Source of the DNA: a virus
Length of the DNA: 64,000 nucleotides
IMG/VR virus record: IMGVR_UViG_3300036768_001863
Coordinates: 62,001 to 126,000 of that record
Reading direction: 5' to 3' (one strand)
In this document: piece after piece, positions 18,380-27,117 of the stretch
How positions within the stretch are numbered: the stretch's first letter is position 1
How the letters are laid out: each line of letters begins with the position of its first letter
Made by a program: the position numbers and the translations under genes
The notes under the pieces: model-generated
The model's input: only the letters and a program-made list of their open reading frames with translations
The model's database searches: none
Told to the model about the DNA's origin: nothing

Positions 18380-20134
18380 TCAACCTCCCAGGATCTCGAC
18401 AGGGGTGTCCACTGTGATTTCACCGCGCCGATAGGCCCGGATGGCATCCTGGCGGGAACGGAACACGCGCGGGCGCTTCCTTGACACGGAGCGCCGCCGG
18501 GTGGACTCGTACAGCCCGCCCAGGTACTCCTGCCCCGGCATGTGTACCGGCGACTGGAAGTCCGCCGGCGAGAACAGGGACCGGCTGGGCAGCAGCCGGT
18601 CGTATGCCTCCTTCACCGCCTCCGGCGACGTCGGCACGTGGAACTGCATGGCGTCGCCGTCGAAGTCGGCGTTGAACCCCTTGGTCACGAGGGGGCTCAG
18701 GTGGATGGTGTTTCCGCTTACCAGCCGGGGGCGAAAGGCCAGGATGCCGAACTTGTGCAGCACGGGGGCCCGGTTGACGTACACGGGGCGCTCTTCCATT
18801 TCCTCTTGCATGATGGAGCGGGCCAGCGGCGTCCGCTCCCGGACGTGGCGCAGGGCCTCGCGGATCGGCAGGCCGCGCCGCCGGAGCCGGCGGACGATGA
18901 ACTTGCTGTAGACGTCGAACGCCTGGTTCTCCGGGATGCCGATGGAGTCCATGTCCATGTCCGGGTCCGGCGTGATGACGGCCCGGCCGACGTTGTCCAC
19001 GGTGGTGGAGAGCAGCTTGCGCTGCATCGTGCCGAACTTGGGGGATTCTCCGAAGATGCTCTTCAGGATCCCACTGACGCCCTTCTCCTGGAGCTTGGGG
19101 TGCATGGGCTCGCCGAGACCCACGACGGCCTGGAAGGCGTGGTAGACGGCCAGGCGCTCGGGGCCCGCGTTCTTCTTGCCCACCTGCTTGACCATGTCGT
19201 TGTAGTTGCGGATGGCGTCCAGCAGCTCCTTGTACAGGTAGTTGGGGTCCGATATAAGCGGGATGCCCGTGTCTCCCAGCATGGACACGGGCCGGAAGGC
19301 AGGCGGCAGCACGGGCACCCGATGCAGCACCCAGTCGCGCGGGTGCAGGCCGAGCTTCTTGGCGCTGTCCAGGTACTGCCAGCGACGGATCGCCTCGTCC
19401 CGGTGGGAAGCGCGGCCGTACCGCCACTCCGCCCGGGCCTTGTCCAGCTCCTTGTCCAGGTCCAGCTGGTCCAGCGCCTTGGCCACGGCCTGGGGTCCGC
19501 TGCCGTACCCCGGCAGAGACTCGTCTCCGGCCAGCACCGCCTCGAACTTCTTCTGCGTCAGGCCCAGGATGCGGCGGATCGGCTCCTCCATGACCGGGTT
19601 CGGCAGCGGCTCGGGCAACTCGATGGCGGCCCAGCGCCGGCCGCCGTGTCCACCCGTCAGTTTGGGGTCAAACAGGCCGCCGGGGATGGGACTCATGTTG
19701 TCGTCGAAGCGCACCAGCTCCCCGGAACGGATGATGCGGTTGCCTGCCAGCTCCTTGACGTCCTGGTCCGTCAGGGCCATGACGTTTGCCCGGTGCCCGT
19801 CCGGGACGACATTGATGCCTGCCGCCTTCAGCTGGTGGACGAACTTATCGTACACGTAGGGCACCTTGGGCTTCACCGGCGTGAAGCCCAACATGAACTG
19901 GAGCCAGAACTGTTCGTTCTTCTGTCCCCGGATGAGGCGGGCGTCCCGGAGCGTCTCCGTGGCCCCGTGGGACATCAGGGCGTTGACGTCCAGCATGGAC
20001 AGCCTCTTCGAGTTGCTGACGAGCACGCCGCAGACCGCGTACAGGTGGACGTCAGCGACCGTGATGTCGTAGACATCGGCCAGGCTGTCCCTGCCGGCAG
20101 ACGGACAGTATGGCCGGACCTCCCTGACGCGCAT
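18380..20134 (-). CDS. rpoC: Split-intein C-half + RNA polymerase beta C-terminus + beta' N-terminal part
   Basis: 584 residues, own ATG with GGAGGGCG upstream. Residues 1-41 are an intein C-terminal half (VYDITVADVHLYAV...VSN). From Ser42 the extein SKRLSMLDVNALMSHGATET is the end of beta (compare bacterial GGQRFGEMEVWALEAYGA). It runs directly into beta' (GILAFRP, VNRAPVLHKF) with the catalytic NADFDGDAMQFHVP at 488-501 holding the three Mg-binding Asp (490, 492, 494). The usual N-terminal Cys4 zinc finger of beta' is missing. The chain stops after GEITVDTPVEILGG, near where cyanobacteria split rpoC1 from rpoC2. The remaining beta' is encoded at 10484-15370. Confidence 0.9.
   Translation of the reverse strand: MRVREVRPYCPSAGRDSLADVYDITVADVHLYAVCGVLVSNSKRLSMLDVNALMSHGATETLRDARLIRGQKNEQFWLQFMLGFTPVKPKVPYVYDKFVHQLKAAGINVVPDGHRANVMALTDQDVKELAGNRIIRSGELVRFDDNMSPIPGGLFDPKLTGGHGGRRWAAIELPEPLPNPVMEEPIRRILGLTQKKFEAVLAGDESLPGYGSGPQAVAKALDQLDLDKELDKARAEWRYGRASHRDEAIRRWQYLDSAKKLGLHPRDWVLHRVPVLPPAFRPVSMLGDTGIPLISDPNYLYKELLDAIRNYNDMVKQVGKKNAGPERLAVYHAFQAVVGLGEPMHPKLQEKGVSGILKSIFGESPKFGTMQRKLLSTTVDNVGRAVITPDPDMDMDSIGIPENQAFDVYSKFIVRRLRRRGLPIREALRHVRERTPLARSIMQEEMEERPVYVNRAPVLHKFGILAFRPRLVSGNTIHLSPLVTKGFNADFDGDAMQFHVPTSPEAVKEAYDRLLPSRSLFSPADFQSPVHMPGQEYLGGLYESTRRRSVSRKRPRVFRSRQDAIRAYRRGEITVDTPVEILGG
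20012..20134 (-). other. Split intein, C-terminal half (IntC)
   Basis: 41 residues opening the gene, with block F-like YDITVADVHLYAVCGVLVSN and Ser+1. The size matches known split-intein C-halves (about 35-41 residues). Its partner is the 98-residue IntN at the end of the upstream gene. Confidence 0.88.
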
Positions 20135-20165
20135 GCTACGCCCTCCCTGGAGACCGCGCCGGACC

Positions 20166-23100
20166 CTAGCACTCCATCAGGTCGTCTCCCGCCGCCAGCT
20201 GGCACGCCAGCTTCCTGCTGCCATCTTGCAGCACGAACTCATGGTTGCGGGTGCATACCAGCGTGGCTCCGTCCGCCAGCTCGACCTCCACCAGCGTGGA
20301 CGCGGGCACCCGGTAGTGGAACCAGTCCGTGACGGCGTACCAGCCTGCCTCCTGGCCCTCCAGGCCCCGCGCGCGGACGCGCAGAGGCAGACGTCCCTCC
20401 ACCACCTGCCGGATCGTCCGCGGCCCCTGGTCCGTGTGCAACACGGTGTCGCCCAGGAAGCAGCCCATTTCCCCTCCCTTGGACGGGCTCTCGTCCAGGG
20501 AGTACGCGCCCCCGCCGCGGCCCTGGCCCTTGGAATTGCCGGACAGCATCGGCTTGCCGTTGCGACGGACATACAGCAGACCTGTCTCCATTTCCGCGCA
20601 GTAGACGATGCCGTTGTAGTCCTTGGTCCAGAAACGGCCCTCGCCCGGACCGGCCCAGGCATCGGTGCGCTCCGGCACCACGCGGCAGACCCAGGAGGGC
20701 AGGAAGTGGGAACTGGGCCCGGGCGGCCGCCGCTGCACGATGGCGCCAAGTCCCGCCCGGATGAACAGCTCCTGGAAATCGTCCGCCAGGCCCCGGGACA
20801 GGGACACGTAGCCCAGGCGCCGCCCCGCCTCGTCCCTGCCGCAGCTAGCCAGCCAGGCGGCACAGGTCCGGCGCAGCACGTCCGGCGGCTGCTCCAGCAA
20901 GTGGCGTGGCAGGCGCTTGGAGCGGGCATGCCCGCCGTACCGCCGCAGGTGTTGCGCAAGAGGACGGTGCGCCAGGACGTAACCCTTACCGGGGACGTAC
21001 TCCCACGGCAGGGCCAGACGTTGCAGCAGCTCCTCCAGCGCCGCAGCCCGCGCCGGCCCGTCGCCCGGCTTTTGCCCACGGACGAAGAAGGTGACGTCCG
21101 CGCGCCGCGGCGTCACCCGGGCATGGCCCGCGCCGGCCCACCAGCCGACCAGCTCGGCGTAGTCCCCGCAGTCCATCTCCTGGCCGCACACGAGCAGTCT
21201 GGCAGCGCAGACCTGGCCATTCTCCACTGGCCAGCCAAACTGGGGCACGCGGAAGCGGCGGCCATGCACCTCCTGCGCCGGCAGCAGGGCGCACACCGGG
21301 TCGGGACACTGGCCCAGGTCCGCGTACAGGCGGTGGTTTCCCGTGACCAGGTAGTCGAGGTCGCGGCTCGTGAAGCCGTACAGGGTGCCACGGAAGGAAG
21401 CCCGGATGAGGCGCAGCGGCCGCTCGAACACCAGCCGGCCGCCACGCACCGTGGCCAGCTCGTCGTCGCAGCGCACCTGGGGCCAGGGCACCCAGCCACG
21501 GGCAGTCAGGGCCTCCGTGGCGGCATCGAAGCACTCCGCCGTGTGGTGCAGCTTCATGAAGAAGCGGTTGCCGGTAGCGATCCCGCGGACCTTCATGTCC
21601 CTTTCCGGCCAGAAGATGTCCTCGGTGTCCTTCAGGCCGTGCCGCTCCAGCTGCCGCCGCACCCAGGCGGTCATGTCCTCCTCGCCCTCGAAATCAGTCA
21701 CCTTGATGGGGCGTCCCAGCTTCCGGGCCAGCTTGCCCAGCATGGCCTCCGCGATCTGGGCCGGGTTGACACGGGTGATGACGCCGAGCGGGTTCAGCAG
21801 GACTTCCAAAGGCTCGCCGTCCTCGCCCCGCGGCATCAGGCTGTCTGGCACAATGGCGGCGACCACGCCCTTGTCCCCGTAGCGCCCGGACATCTTGTCG
21901 CCGACCTGCATTGGCTCGACGGACTTGACCACGACGACCGGCCCGCTCTTGCTCCAGACCACGTCGGTGACGACGCCCGGCTGGTGGTGCTTCCACAGCA
22001 CGCTCTCGTCGTTGTACCCAGGCTGCTTCTTCCGGTGGACCTTGTTCTGTGCATGCTCCCGCTGCCGCGCCGCCAAGATGAGCGGGTCGCCGTACTGGAC
22101 GACCGTGCCCGGCTTGACCGTGCCGTCGTCGTTGATGGTGTCCAGCACCTTCCGCTCGAACTTCTGGGGAAAGAGGCCGATGAAATCGCGCTTGCCCAGC
22201 TTGTGTCGGTCGCTCACCTCCAGACTGTGCTGGTACATGTGCTCGGACGACATCTTCTTGGCCATGCCCTCGGAGATCACGACGGCGTCCTCGTAGTTGT
22301 ACCCCAGGTAGGGCCAGTAGGCCACGCGGGCATTGACCCCCAGGGCCATCGCGCCGTTGTTGTCCGTGTAGTTGCTCCGGGCCAAAAGCTGGCCGCGTCG
22401 GAAGTTGTCGCCTGGTCGGACCAGGGGGATCTGGTGGATGAACGTCTTGCGGTTGAATGGATAGTTGTCGTACAGCTCGATCTCTTCCTTCCGGCCATCC
22501 GCGTACTGGACCTTGATTACTCCGTCACGGACGTCGATGACCCGTCCGTCCGCACCAGCCTCCACTGCGCCAAGGTGCTTGCCGTACTCTTCCTCAAAAG
22601 ATCTCTTCCCCTTGGACTCTGGTGTGCCGGATTGTACAAGCGGAGCCTCGGCGGCGATGAGAGGAAGGGCCTGCGTAATGTAGCGGCTGCCCATCGCCAC
22701 GCGCTGTCCCTTGACCATGCTTTTAAGCGGCACCAGGTTGCCCAGAGGGCTGAACGTGTCCTCGAAATGAGGGATGACAAAGTCGATGTCTTTCTTGCGC
22801 ACATAGGACAGTTTGCCTCCCTTCATCACAGGCACGCGCTTGCTGTCCCAGCGGAGGACGTCCGGCGTGGCCACGGCCGCGTCGGCCAGGTCGCGCGGCC
22901 CCTTCCAGACCAGCTTTCCCCTCCGGTCGAGCAGCTGCACGTACAAGCTGCCGTCACTCCCCTTGCGCGCACCCCGGGCCACATGCAGGTCCACGCCTGC
23001 CCGGAAGCTGTTACCAGACCAGTGACCCGGAGTGCCGTCCCGGCGGACGTAGAGAAGTCCGCCCGGCACCGTGGCGCAGTAGACGGGGCCGTCGTAGTCC

Positions 23101-25328
23101 AGCCGGTAGTAGGACGCTGGCGATGCGCCCCATTCCTCGTCGCCAGCATAGAGGCGGACGCGGTGCCGGCGCCGCTGCCCGTCCGGCTCAGGACGCAGCA
23201 CGCTGGGGATGCCCAGCGTGAAGGCCAGCAGGACCATCTGCTTGGCCAGGGCCAGGCTGCTAGACTGGAACTGGACGAACCGGCCGTGCCGGTCCTTCCT
23301 TCCACCGGCCAGCAGCAGGACCGCGTACAGGCGGCGGCGGGACTCCAGGCTGCCGGCCAGCAGACAATCCGGCAGCCTGCGGCCGTGTGGACCGTCCAGC
23401 TCCCGGCAGAGACCGGCCAGGCGCCTGTCCTCCAACACGAAGACCTGGCCGGCCGCGTCATACTCCCAGACAAGTCCCAGGCGCGTCAGCAGGGCGGTGA
23501 GCCGCGCGTGCTGGGAACGGTACGCTTGCGGACGGCAAGACAGGCGCAGCCTGTCCGGGTTGATGACGTCTTCCTCCTGGTCAGCCGTCCCGGCCGCGGC
23601 CGTGTACCAGCAGACCAGCTCCGCCCAATCCTCCGCCGACCCGGGCCGACCCGAGGTCCACTCCTCCCAGGCACCGTATAGATCATCGCCGCGGTAGCAG
23701 GGACCGCCGCCGAGATGGAGGCGGGGCCGGCCAAAGGCTGCCGCGGCCGTCTCTTCCTGGTAAGTCCCGTCCGCCTGGCCGCGCGGCCGCACCCACAGGC
23801 GATGGTCCGGCGTGACCAGATAGCTCAGCAGCCGCGTCCGCACACCCAGCAGCTTGCCACGGTAATGGCCACAGTGCAGCTGCGTGGGCCGGTGCCACTC
23901 CACGGTGCCACCGACCAGGCAGGCCAGCTCGTCCTTCTGGGCCACTTCCGGCCACGCCTTCCAGCCGGAGCGAGTCATCACCTCGGTCCGGGCGTCGTAG
24001 CACTCCGGCGTGCGCAGCGGGTCGATGAAGCCCAGGTGCGACGGCTGCACGGAGCGGGCCTCGTCCGGAATGGAGTCGATGTTCGGGATGCCGCCCTCTC
24101 CCATGCGCGTGATCCGCGTCTGCTTGTCAAACACTTCCGCCGGGTTGATCTCCTCCAGCGCCTCTGCCAGGCCGCTGCCCAGCAAGACCTCCTCGATCTG
24201 AGGCGTCAGGGCACCGCTCGGCATCTTGTCCAGCGAGCCGGCCAGGGAGACCTTGCGGAACAGCTGCGCCAGGGTCCGGCCGTGGTCGCGGGCGATGCGC
24301 TCGGCGAACATGTCCTCGGGACCGAGGAAGACCTGGTAAGCCAGGTGGTCGCGGTCGTCCGGGTCGGTTTCCCGGCGGCTGACCTGGAGCAGCTTCTGCG
24401 TGGCCTTGAGGATGACCTCCTTGCTGAGCCGGTCATACGGCTGCCCCAGGGTGTGGCGGGTGACTTCCGGGTCCAGCTCCATCGCCTGGAACTTGGCGAC
24501 CAGCTTTTGCCGTTCGCTGCCCTCGTCCCCGTCCCGCTCGTTCTTCCGCAGCAGGCGGTCGGCCAGTTTTCGCATGGTCCCCCGGTCGGGATACTGGGCA
24601 TTGGCGGCGTACAGATCGTTGCCCCAGTAGGCCCGCACCTCCCGGTCGGTGGCCCCCATAGCTTGCAGCAGCGGCAGTAGCGGCATCTCCGCCTGGCCCA
24701 GGCGGATCTTGAACAATCCCTTTTCTGGGTCCAGGAAGTAACGGTGCGAGACGCCCTTCCCTGGCAGCACGTTGACGTGGCTTTCCAGCTCCCCGTTGTC
24801 CTTGATGCGGGTGAAGATGCCCGGCCGCAGCCGTTGCTGGTGGCTGACCGTGTACTCGTTGCCCCGGTGGATGAACGTCCCCAGGCTGGACAGATAGGGC
24901 ACGCGCGCGATGACCTGGGTGCGACGTTGTAGCTCCTTGCCAGTGGCCGAGTCCTCCAGCACCCAGGTGCCCTGCAAGCGCCGGGCCAGCGTGCCGCCCG
25001 TGAGAACGGCCTGCTTGCGCTGACGGCGAGAGAAGCGCTCCGGGTCGGCCCACTTCACGTCGGTCAGGCGCAGACGGTGCTTGCCGTCATCCAGCGGAGC
25101 AATGGACTGGGCGGCATGGAGCACGTTGTCGTAGAGGGAACGGCGCGTGGCATCGGTGTCGCCAAAGGCGCGCAATGCCGGCAGAGGTGACGGCGGAGCC
25201 GCGCCGGCGCCGGCGAGCACGGCGTCGGCCCTCGTTGGTGGCAGTAGCGACGACACGGCTTGCCCCTTCCTTGCCAAGTCACCTTCCCGTCCGCCGCTAC
25301 CGTGTCCGGCCGGACGGAGCGCGGCCAT
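20166..25328 (-). CDS. rpoB: RNA polymerase beta subunit with two inteins and a split-intein N-half
   Basis: 1720 residues, ATG behind AGGGGGAC. Exteins carry beta landmarks: GTFIHRGNEYTVSHQQRLRP, HLGFIDPLRTPE, YNYEDAVVISEGMAKKM, QVGDKMSGRYGDKGVVAAIV, EVLLNPLGVITRVNPAQI, FFMKLHHTAE. Intein 1 is residues 443-773 and intein 2 is 1266-1598. From Cys1623, after SPSKGGEMG, the last 98 residues are an intein N-half that ends the protein. Extein totals 958 residues before trans-splicing. The true beta C-terminus (MLDVNALMSHGA...) is in the next gene, 31 nt on. The 5' end overlaps the previous gene by 32 nt. No alpha or sigma subunit is seen in the window. Confidence 0.92.
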   Translation of the reverse strand: MAALRPAGHGSGGREGDLARKGQAVSSLLPPTRADAVLAGAGAAPPSPLPALRAFGDTDATRRSLYDNVLHAAQSIAPLDDGKHRLRLTDVKWADPERFSRRQRKQAVLTGGTLARRLQGTWVLEDSATGKELQRRTQVIARVPYLSSLGTFIHRGNEYTVSHQQRLRPGIFTRIKDNGELESHVNVLPGKGVSHRYFLDPEKGLFKIRLGQAEMPLLPLLQAMGATDREVRAYWGNDLYAANAQYPDRGTMRKLADRLLRKNERDGDEGSERQKLVAKFQAMELDPEVTRHTLGQPYDRLSKEVILKATQKLLQVSRRETDPDDRDHLAYQVFLGPEDMFAERIARDHGRTLAQLFRKVSLAGSLDKMPSGALTPQIEEVLLGSGLAEALEEINPAEVFDKQTRITRMGEGGIPNIDSIPDEARSVQPSHLGFIDPLRTPECYDARTEVMTRSGWKAWPEVAQKDELACLVGGTVEWHRPTQLHCGHYRGKLLGVRTRLLSYLVTPDHRLWVRPRGQADGTYQEETAAAAFGRPRLHLGGGPCYRGDDLYGAWEEWTSGRPGSAEDWAELVCWYTAAAGTADQEEDVINPDRLRLSCRPQAYRSQHARLTALLTRLGLVWEYDAAGQVFVLEDRRLAGLCRELDGPHGRRLPDCLLAGSLESRRRLYAVLLLAGGRKDRHGRFVQFQSSSLALAKQMVLLAFTLGIPSVLRPEPDGQRRRHRVRLYAGDEEWGASPASYYRLDYDGPVYCATVPGGLLYVRRDGTPGHWSGNSFRAGVDLHVARGARKGSDGSLYVQLLDRRGKLVWKGPRDLADAAVATPDVLRWDSKRVPVMKGGKLSYVRKKDIDFVIPHFEDTFSPLGNLVPLKSMVKGQRVAMGSRYITQALPLIAAEAPLVQSGTPESKGKRSFEEEYGKHLGAVEAGADGRVIDVRDGVIKVQYADGRKEEIELYDNYPFNRKTFIHQIPLVRPGDNFRRGQLLARSNYTDNNGAMALGVNARVAYWPYLGYNYEDAVVISEGMAKKMSSEHMYQHSLEVSDRHKLGKRDFIGLFPQKFERKVLDTINDDGTVKPGTVVQYGDPLILAARQREHAQNKVHRKKQPGYNDESVLWKHHQPGVVTDVVWSKSGPVVVVKSVEPMQVGDKMSGRYGDKGVVAAIVPDSLMPRGEDGEPLEVLLNPLGVITRVNPAQIAEAMLGKLARKLGRPIKVTDFEGEEDMTAWVRRQLERHGLKDTEDIFWPERDMKVRGIATGNRFFMKLHHTAECFDAATEALTARGWVPWPQVRCDDELATVRGGRLVFERPLRLIRASFRGTLYGFTSRDLDYLVTGNHRLYADLGQCPDPVCALLPAQEVHGRRFRVPQFGWPVENGQVCAARLLVCGQEMDCGDYAELVGWWAGAGHARVTPRRADVTFFVRGQKPGDGPARAAALEELLQRLALPWEYVPGKGYVLAHRPLAQHLRRYGGHARSKRLPRHLLEQPPDVLRRTCAAWLASCGRDEAGRRLGYVSLSRGLADDFQELFIRAGLGAIVQRRPPGPSSHFLPSWVCRVVPERTDAWAGPGEGRFWTKDYNGIVYCAEMETGLLYVRRNGKPMLSGNSKGQGRGGGAYSLDESPSKGGEMGCFLGDTVLHTDQGPRTIRQVVEGRLPLRVRARGLEGQEAGWYAVTDWFHYRVPASTLVEVELADGATLVCTRNHEFVLQDGSRKLACQLAAGDDLMEC
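20169..20462 (-). other. Split intein, N-terminal half (IntN)
   Basis: 98 residues from Cys1623 (CFLGDTVLHTDQGPRTIRQV) with block B CTRNHEFVLQDG, ending LAAGDDLMEC and a TAG stop. Only 31 nt with a ribosome-binding site separate this from the IntC gene. The split is natural in form, with two complete halves and no remaining endonuclease. Confidence 0.88.
20535..21533 (-). other. Intein 2 in beta, with degenerate LAGLIDADG domain
   Basis: 333 residues from CFDAATEALTARGW to MLSGN, Ser+1, between MKLHHTAE and SKGQGRGGGAYSL (bacterial MLKLNHLVDDKMHARSTG). Block B is TGNHRLYA. Its LAGLIDADG helices read LVGWWAGAGHAR and CAAWLASCGRDE, again without the usual Asp. Its C-terminal LLYVRRNGKP is nearly the same as in intein 1, so the two are probably related by duplication or transfer. 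Confidence 0.87.
23010..24002 (-). other. Intein 1 in beta, with degenerate LAGLIDADG domain
   Basis: 331 residues from CYDARTEVMTRSGW to SGN, Ser+1. It sits in the most conserved beta site, between RTPE and SFRAGVDLHVARG (bacterial IETPEGPNIGLI). Block B is TPDHRLWV. The inserted domain has two LAGLIDADG-like helices, LVCWYTAAAGTA and LYAVLLLAGG, but the acidic residues are replaced by Ala or Gly, so cleavage activity is probably lost. Confidence 0.87.
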
Positions 25329-26295
25329 GTCCCCCTTCTGTCCCGGCAGGCACTGGCGGCACCATGACCGGCTCGGGAATGGCGTAGATCGCGTCCGGCT
25401 GCTGCTCGAACAGGCGCCGCTGCTGGCGACGCAAGGCGTTCTCCAGGAGCTTCCGCCGCGAACGCTTCTCTATCCGGTCGTACACGATGGCCCCCGTCAG
25501 CAAGGCGCTGAGGCCGGCATAGGCCCCATAAATGCCGGGAAGGCGCTCCAGGAAGCCGGGAATGCGATCCATGAGGCCGCCGATGTCCAGTGCCTCCTTT
25601 TCCAGGGAAGTGCCCAGCAGCTGCTGCATCCTGCCCCACAGTGCGTCGAGCGCCTTGCCGACCTTGACCATGTCCGGCTCGTCCTTCTCCTGGCCACGGT
25701 CGGCGGCCTTCTTGGGAGAAACGCCAGGCAGCGACTCCAGGGGCTCGTCGTACTGCGCGAGAATGGCCTGGCGGAACTCACGCCGCGCCTTGCTCAGCTC
25801 CTCCTCGTTTTCCCGCCGCCGCTGCTCCCGGAGCAGGTTCGTCAGGCCACCGTAGCCCAGGCCGAAGCCGCCGAGCGCGGCGGCGAACATGGCGGGGTAG
25901 TACCAGGGGAAGCCACCCTTGGAACGGGGCGGCGACACCTCCACCTGCACCTTCTCCACCTGCCCCTCCTTCACCTGCCCCTGCGGGGACTCCTCCACCG
26001 GGTAGGGCAGCGGCAGCAGGGCAGGCCCCCAGCGCCGACGCTTGCGCTGCTTCGAGCGCATCATGTTGTACATGCCCACCGCGCTGGCGCCGGCGGCGCC
26101 GATGCCCAACGAGGCAAGGCCCAGTTTGCGGATGTCCTGCAATGCCTCGTCCTGGAGCTTGGACAGCTTCAGCCGCTTCACCGCGTTGACGAAGTTCTGC
26201 ACGTCGTCCGGCGTGACATTCATCCCTTGCTTACTGGCGATTTCTTTCACCTGTGACGGGGAGAGAAAATTCGCGTTGCTGCGGAGGCCAAACAT
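25297..26295 (-). CDS. Membrane or glycine-zipper virion-like protein
   Basis: 332 residues, ATG behind GGAGTTAGGAC. Hydrophobic Gly/Ala segments occur at about 57-75 (LGLASLGIGAAGASAVGMY), 130-152 (YYPAMFAAALGGFGLGYGGL) and 262-285 (IYGAYAGLSALLTGAIVYD), separated by charged helices. This resembles the other glycine-zipper proteins of the window. It overlaps the beta gene start by 32 nt and the preceding gene end by 65 nt, so the run is tightly packed. Function unknown. Confidence 0.6.
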   Translation of the reverse strand: MFGLRSNANFLSPSQVKEIASKQGMNVTPDDVQNFVNAVKRLKLSKLQDEALQDIRKLGLASLGIGAAGASAVGMYNMMRSKQRKRRRWGPALLPLPYPVEESPQGQVKEGQVEKVQVEVSPPRSKGGFPWYYPAMFAAALGGFGLGYGGLTNLLREQRRRENEEELSKARREFRQAILAQYDEPLESLPGVSPKKAADRGQEKDEPDMVKVGKALDALWGRMQQLLGTSLEKEALDIGGLMDRIPGFLERLPGIYGAYAGLSALLTGAIVYDRIEKRSRRKLLENALRRQQRRLFEQQPDAIYAIPEPVMVPPVPAGTEGGHGRAPSGRTR

Positions 26296-26665
26296 GTCCT
26301 AACTCCACTGTCTTGTCACTCAAGAACGGCGTGCGCGTGCCATCTTCCAGGTAATACTCAAACCACTCGACGTAATGCTTGGTGGTCCCGCGCCAGAATC
26401 GTTCCAGGTAAAACAGCTGAAACCAGCCGTTGCCGCAACACTCCATGACGTCGCAGAACAGCTTGTTCTCCCGAGGCACGGTCACGTCAAAGAACGCATT
26501 GCGGAAGTCCGAGACCTTGACGACGCGAGCCTCGTACTCGTCCTCGGGCAGCACGGGCGCGGTCGGCCCACGGAACGGCAGGCCGTCCACAGACGACCTG
26601 CCCCACCAGAGCCGCTGCCCGGCGCTGTGCGTCCGGTTGCTGAACTTGACCAGGCTGGAAGGCAT
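26231..26665 (-). CDS. Small hypothetical protein, aromatic-rich
   Basis: 144 residues. The start has only a weak ribosome-binding site. The core (FRNAFFDVTVPRENKLFCDV, WFQLFYLERFWRG, HYVEWFEYYLEDG) is rich in Phe, Tyr and Trp and looks like a compact beta-rich domain. The last 22 codons overlap the next gene in another frame. No family recognised. Confidence 0.5.
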   Translation of the reverse strand: MPSSLVKFSNRTHSAGQRLWWGRSSVDGLPFRGPTAPVLPEDEYEARVVKVSDFRNAFFDVTVPRENKLFCDVMECCGNGWFQLFYLERFWRGTTKHYVEWFEYYLEDGTRTPFLSDKTVELGHVWPPQQREFSLPVTGERNRQ

Positions 26666-26683
26666 GGACGACGCTCGCGGGTT

Positions 26684-27094
26684 CTAGGGGAAGACACGCC
26701 CCGTCTTCCGCTTCTTCTTGGCATAGTCCTTGATGGCCCGCCGGCGGCGGAGGGCTTCCGTCTCCCGCTTGTACGCCTCCACCAGCTCCATGTTCTTGAC
26801 TTCCTCGATGTCCTGGTAGTCGATGTCGGTGGCGCGAGACAGGGCGTAACCGCCGATGCCGCCAATGATGGGCGGAGCAGCCAGAGCCAGCGGTAGGCCG
26901 TACATGAACAAGCCCTTTGCGACCCCCTCGCCCAGGCCGTACAACTTGTCCAGCATGCCCGTGATGAAGGCGCGCTTCTCCAGCAGGTCGTTGGCTGCCT
27001 GGACCCGTTCCAGCATCTGCGCCGGTGTCAGCTGCTCTTCCACACAGCGGGAGAGGAAGCCGACCTTGAAAGCCTCCCTGGCAGAAAGCGCCAT
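26684..27094 (-). CDS. Small membrane-anchored phage protein
   Basis: 136 residues from the ATG at 27094 behind GGAAGGACG. It opens MALSAREAFKVGFLSRCVEE, a pattern seen at the start of small proteins of large phages. A hydrophobic Gly/Pro stretch follows (LFMYGLPLALAAPPIIGGIG), and the tail is basic (LRRRRAIKDYAKKKRKTGR). A single membrane helix is likely. Function unknown. Confidence 0.55.
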   Translation of the reverse strand: MALSAREAFKVGFLSRCVEEQLTPAQMLERVQAANDLLEKRAFITGMLDKLYGLGEGVAKGLFMYGLPLALAAPPIIGGIGGYALSRATDIDYQDIEEVKNMELVEAYKRETEALRRRRAIKDYAKKKRKTGRVFP

Positions 27095-27117
27095 GCCCCA
27101 CGTCCTTCCCATACCAT

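Noticed and set aside
20135-20165. Frameshift or sequencing error splitting one normal intein-containing rpoBC gene
   Set aside because: The 31-nt gap has a stop, a good ribosome-binding site and a new ATG; both intein halves have standard split-intein sizes. A simple frameshift would not give this.
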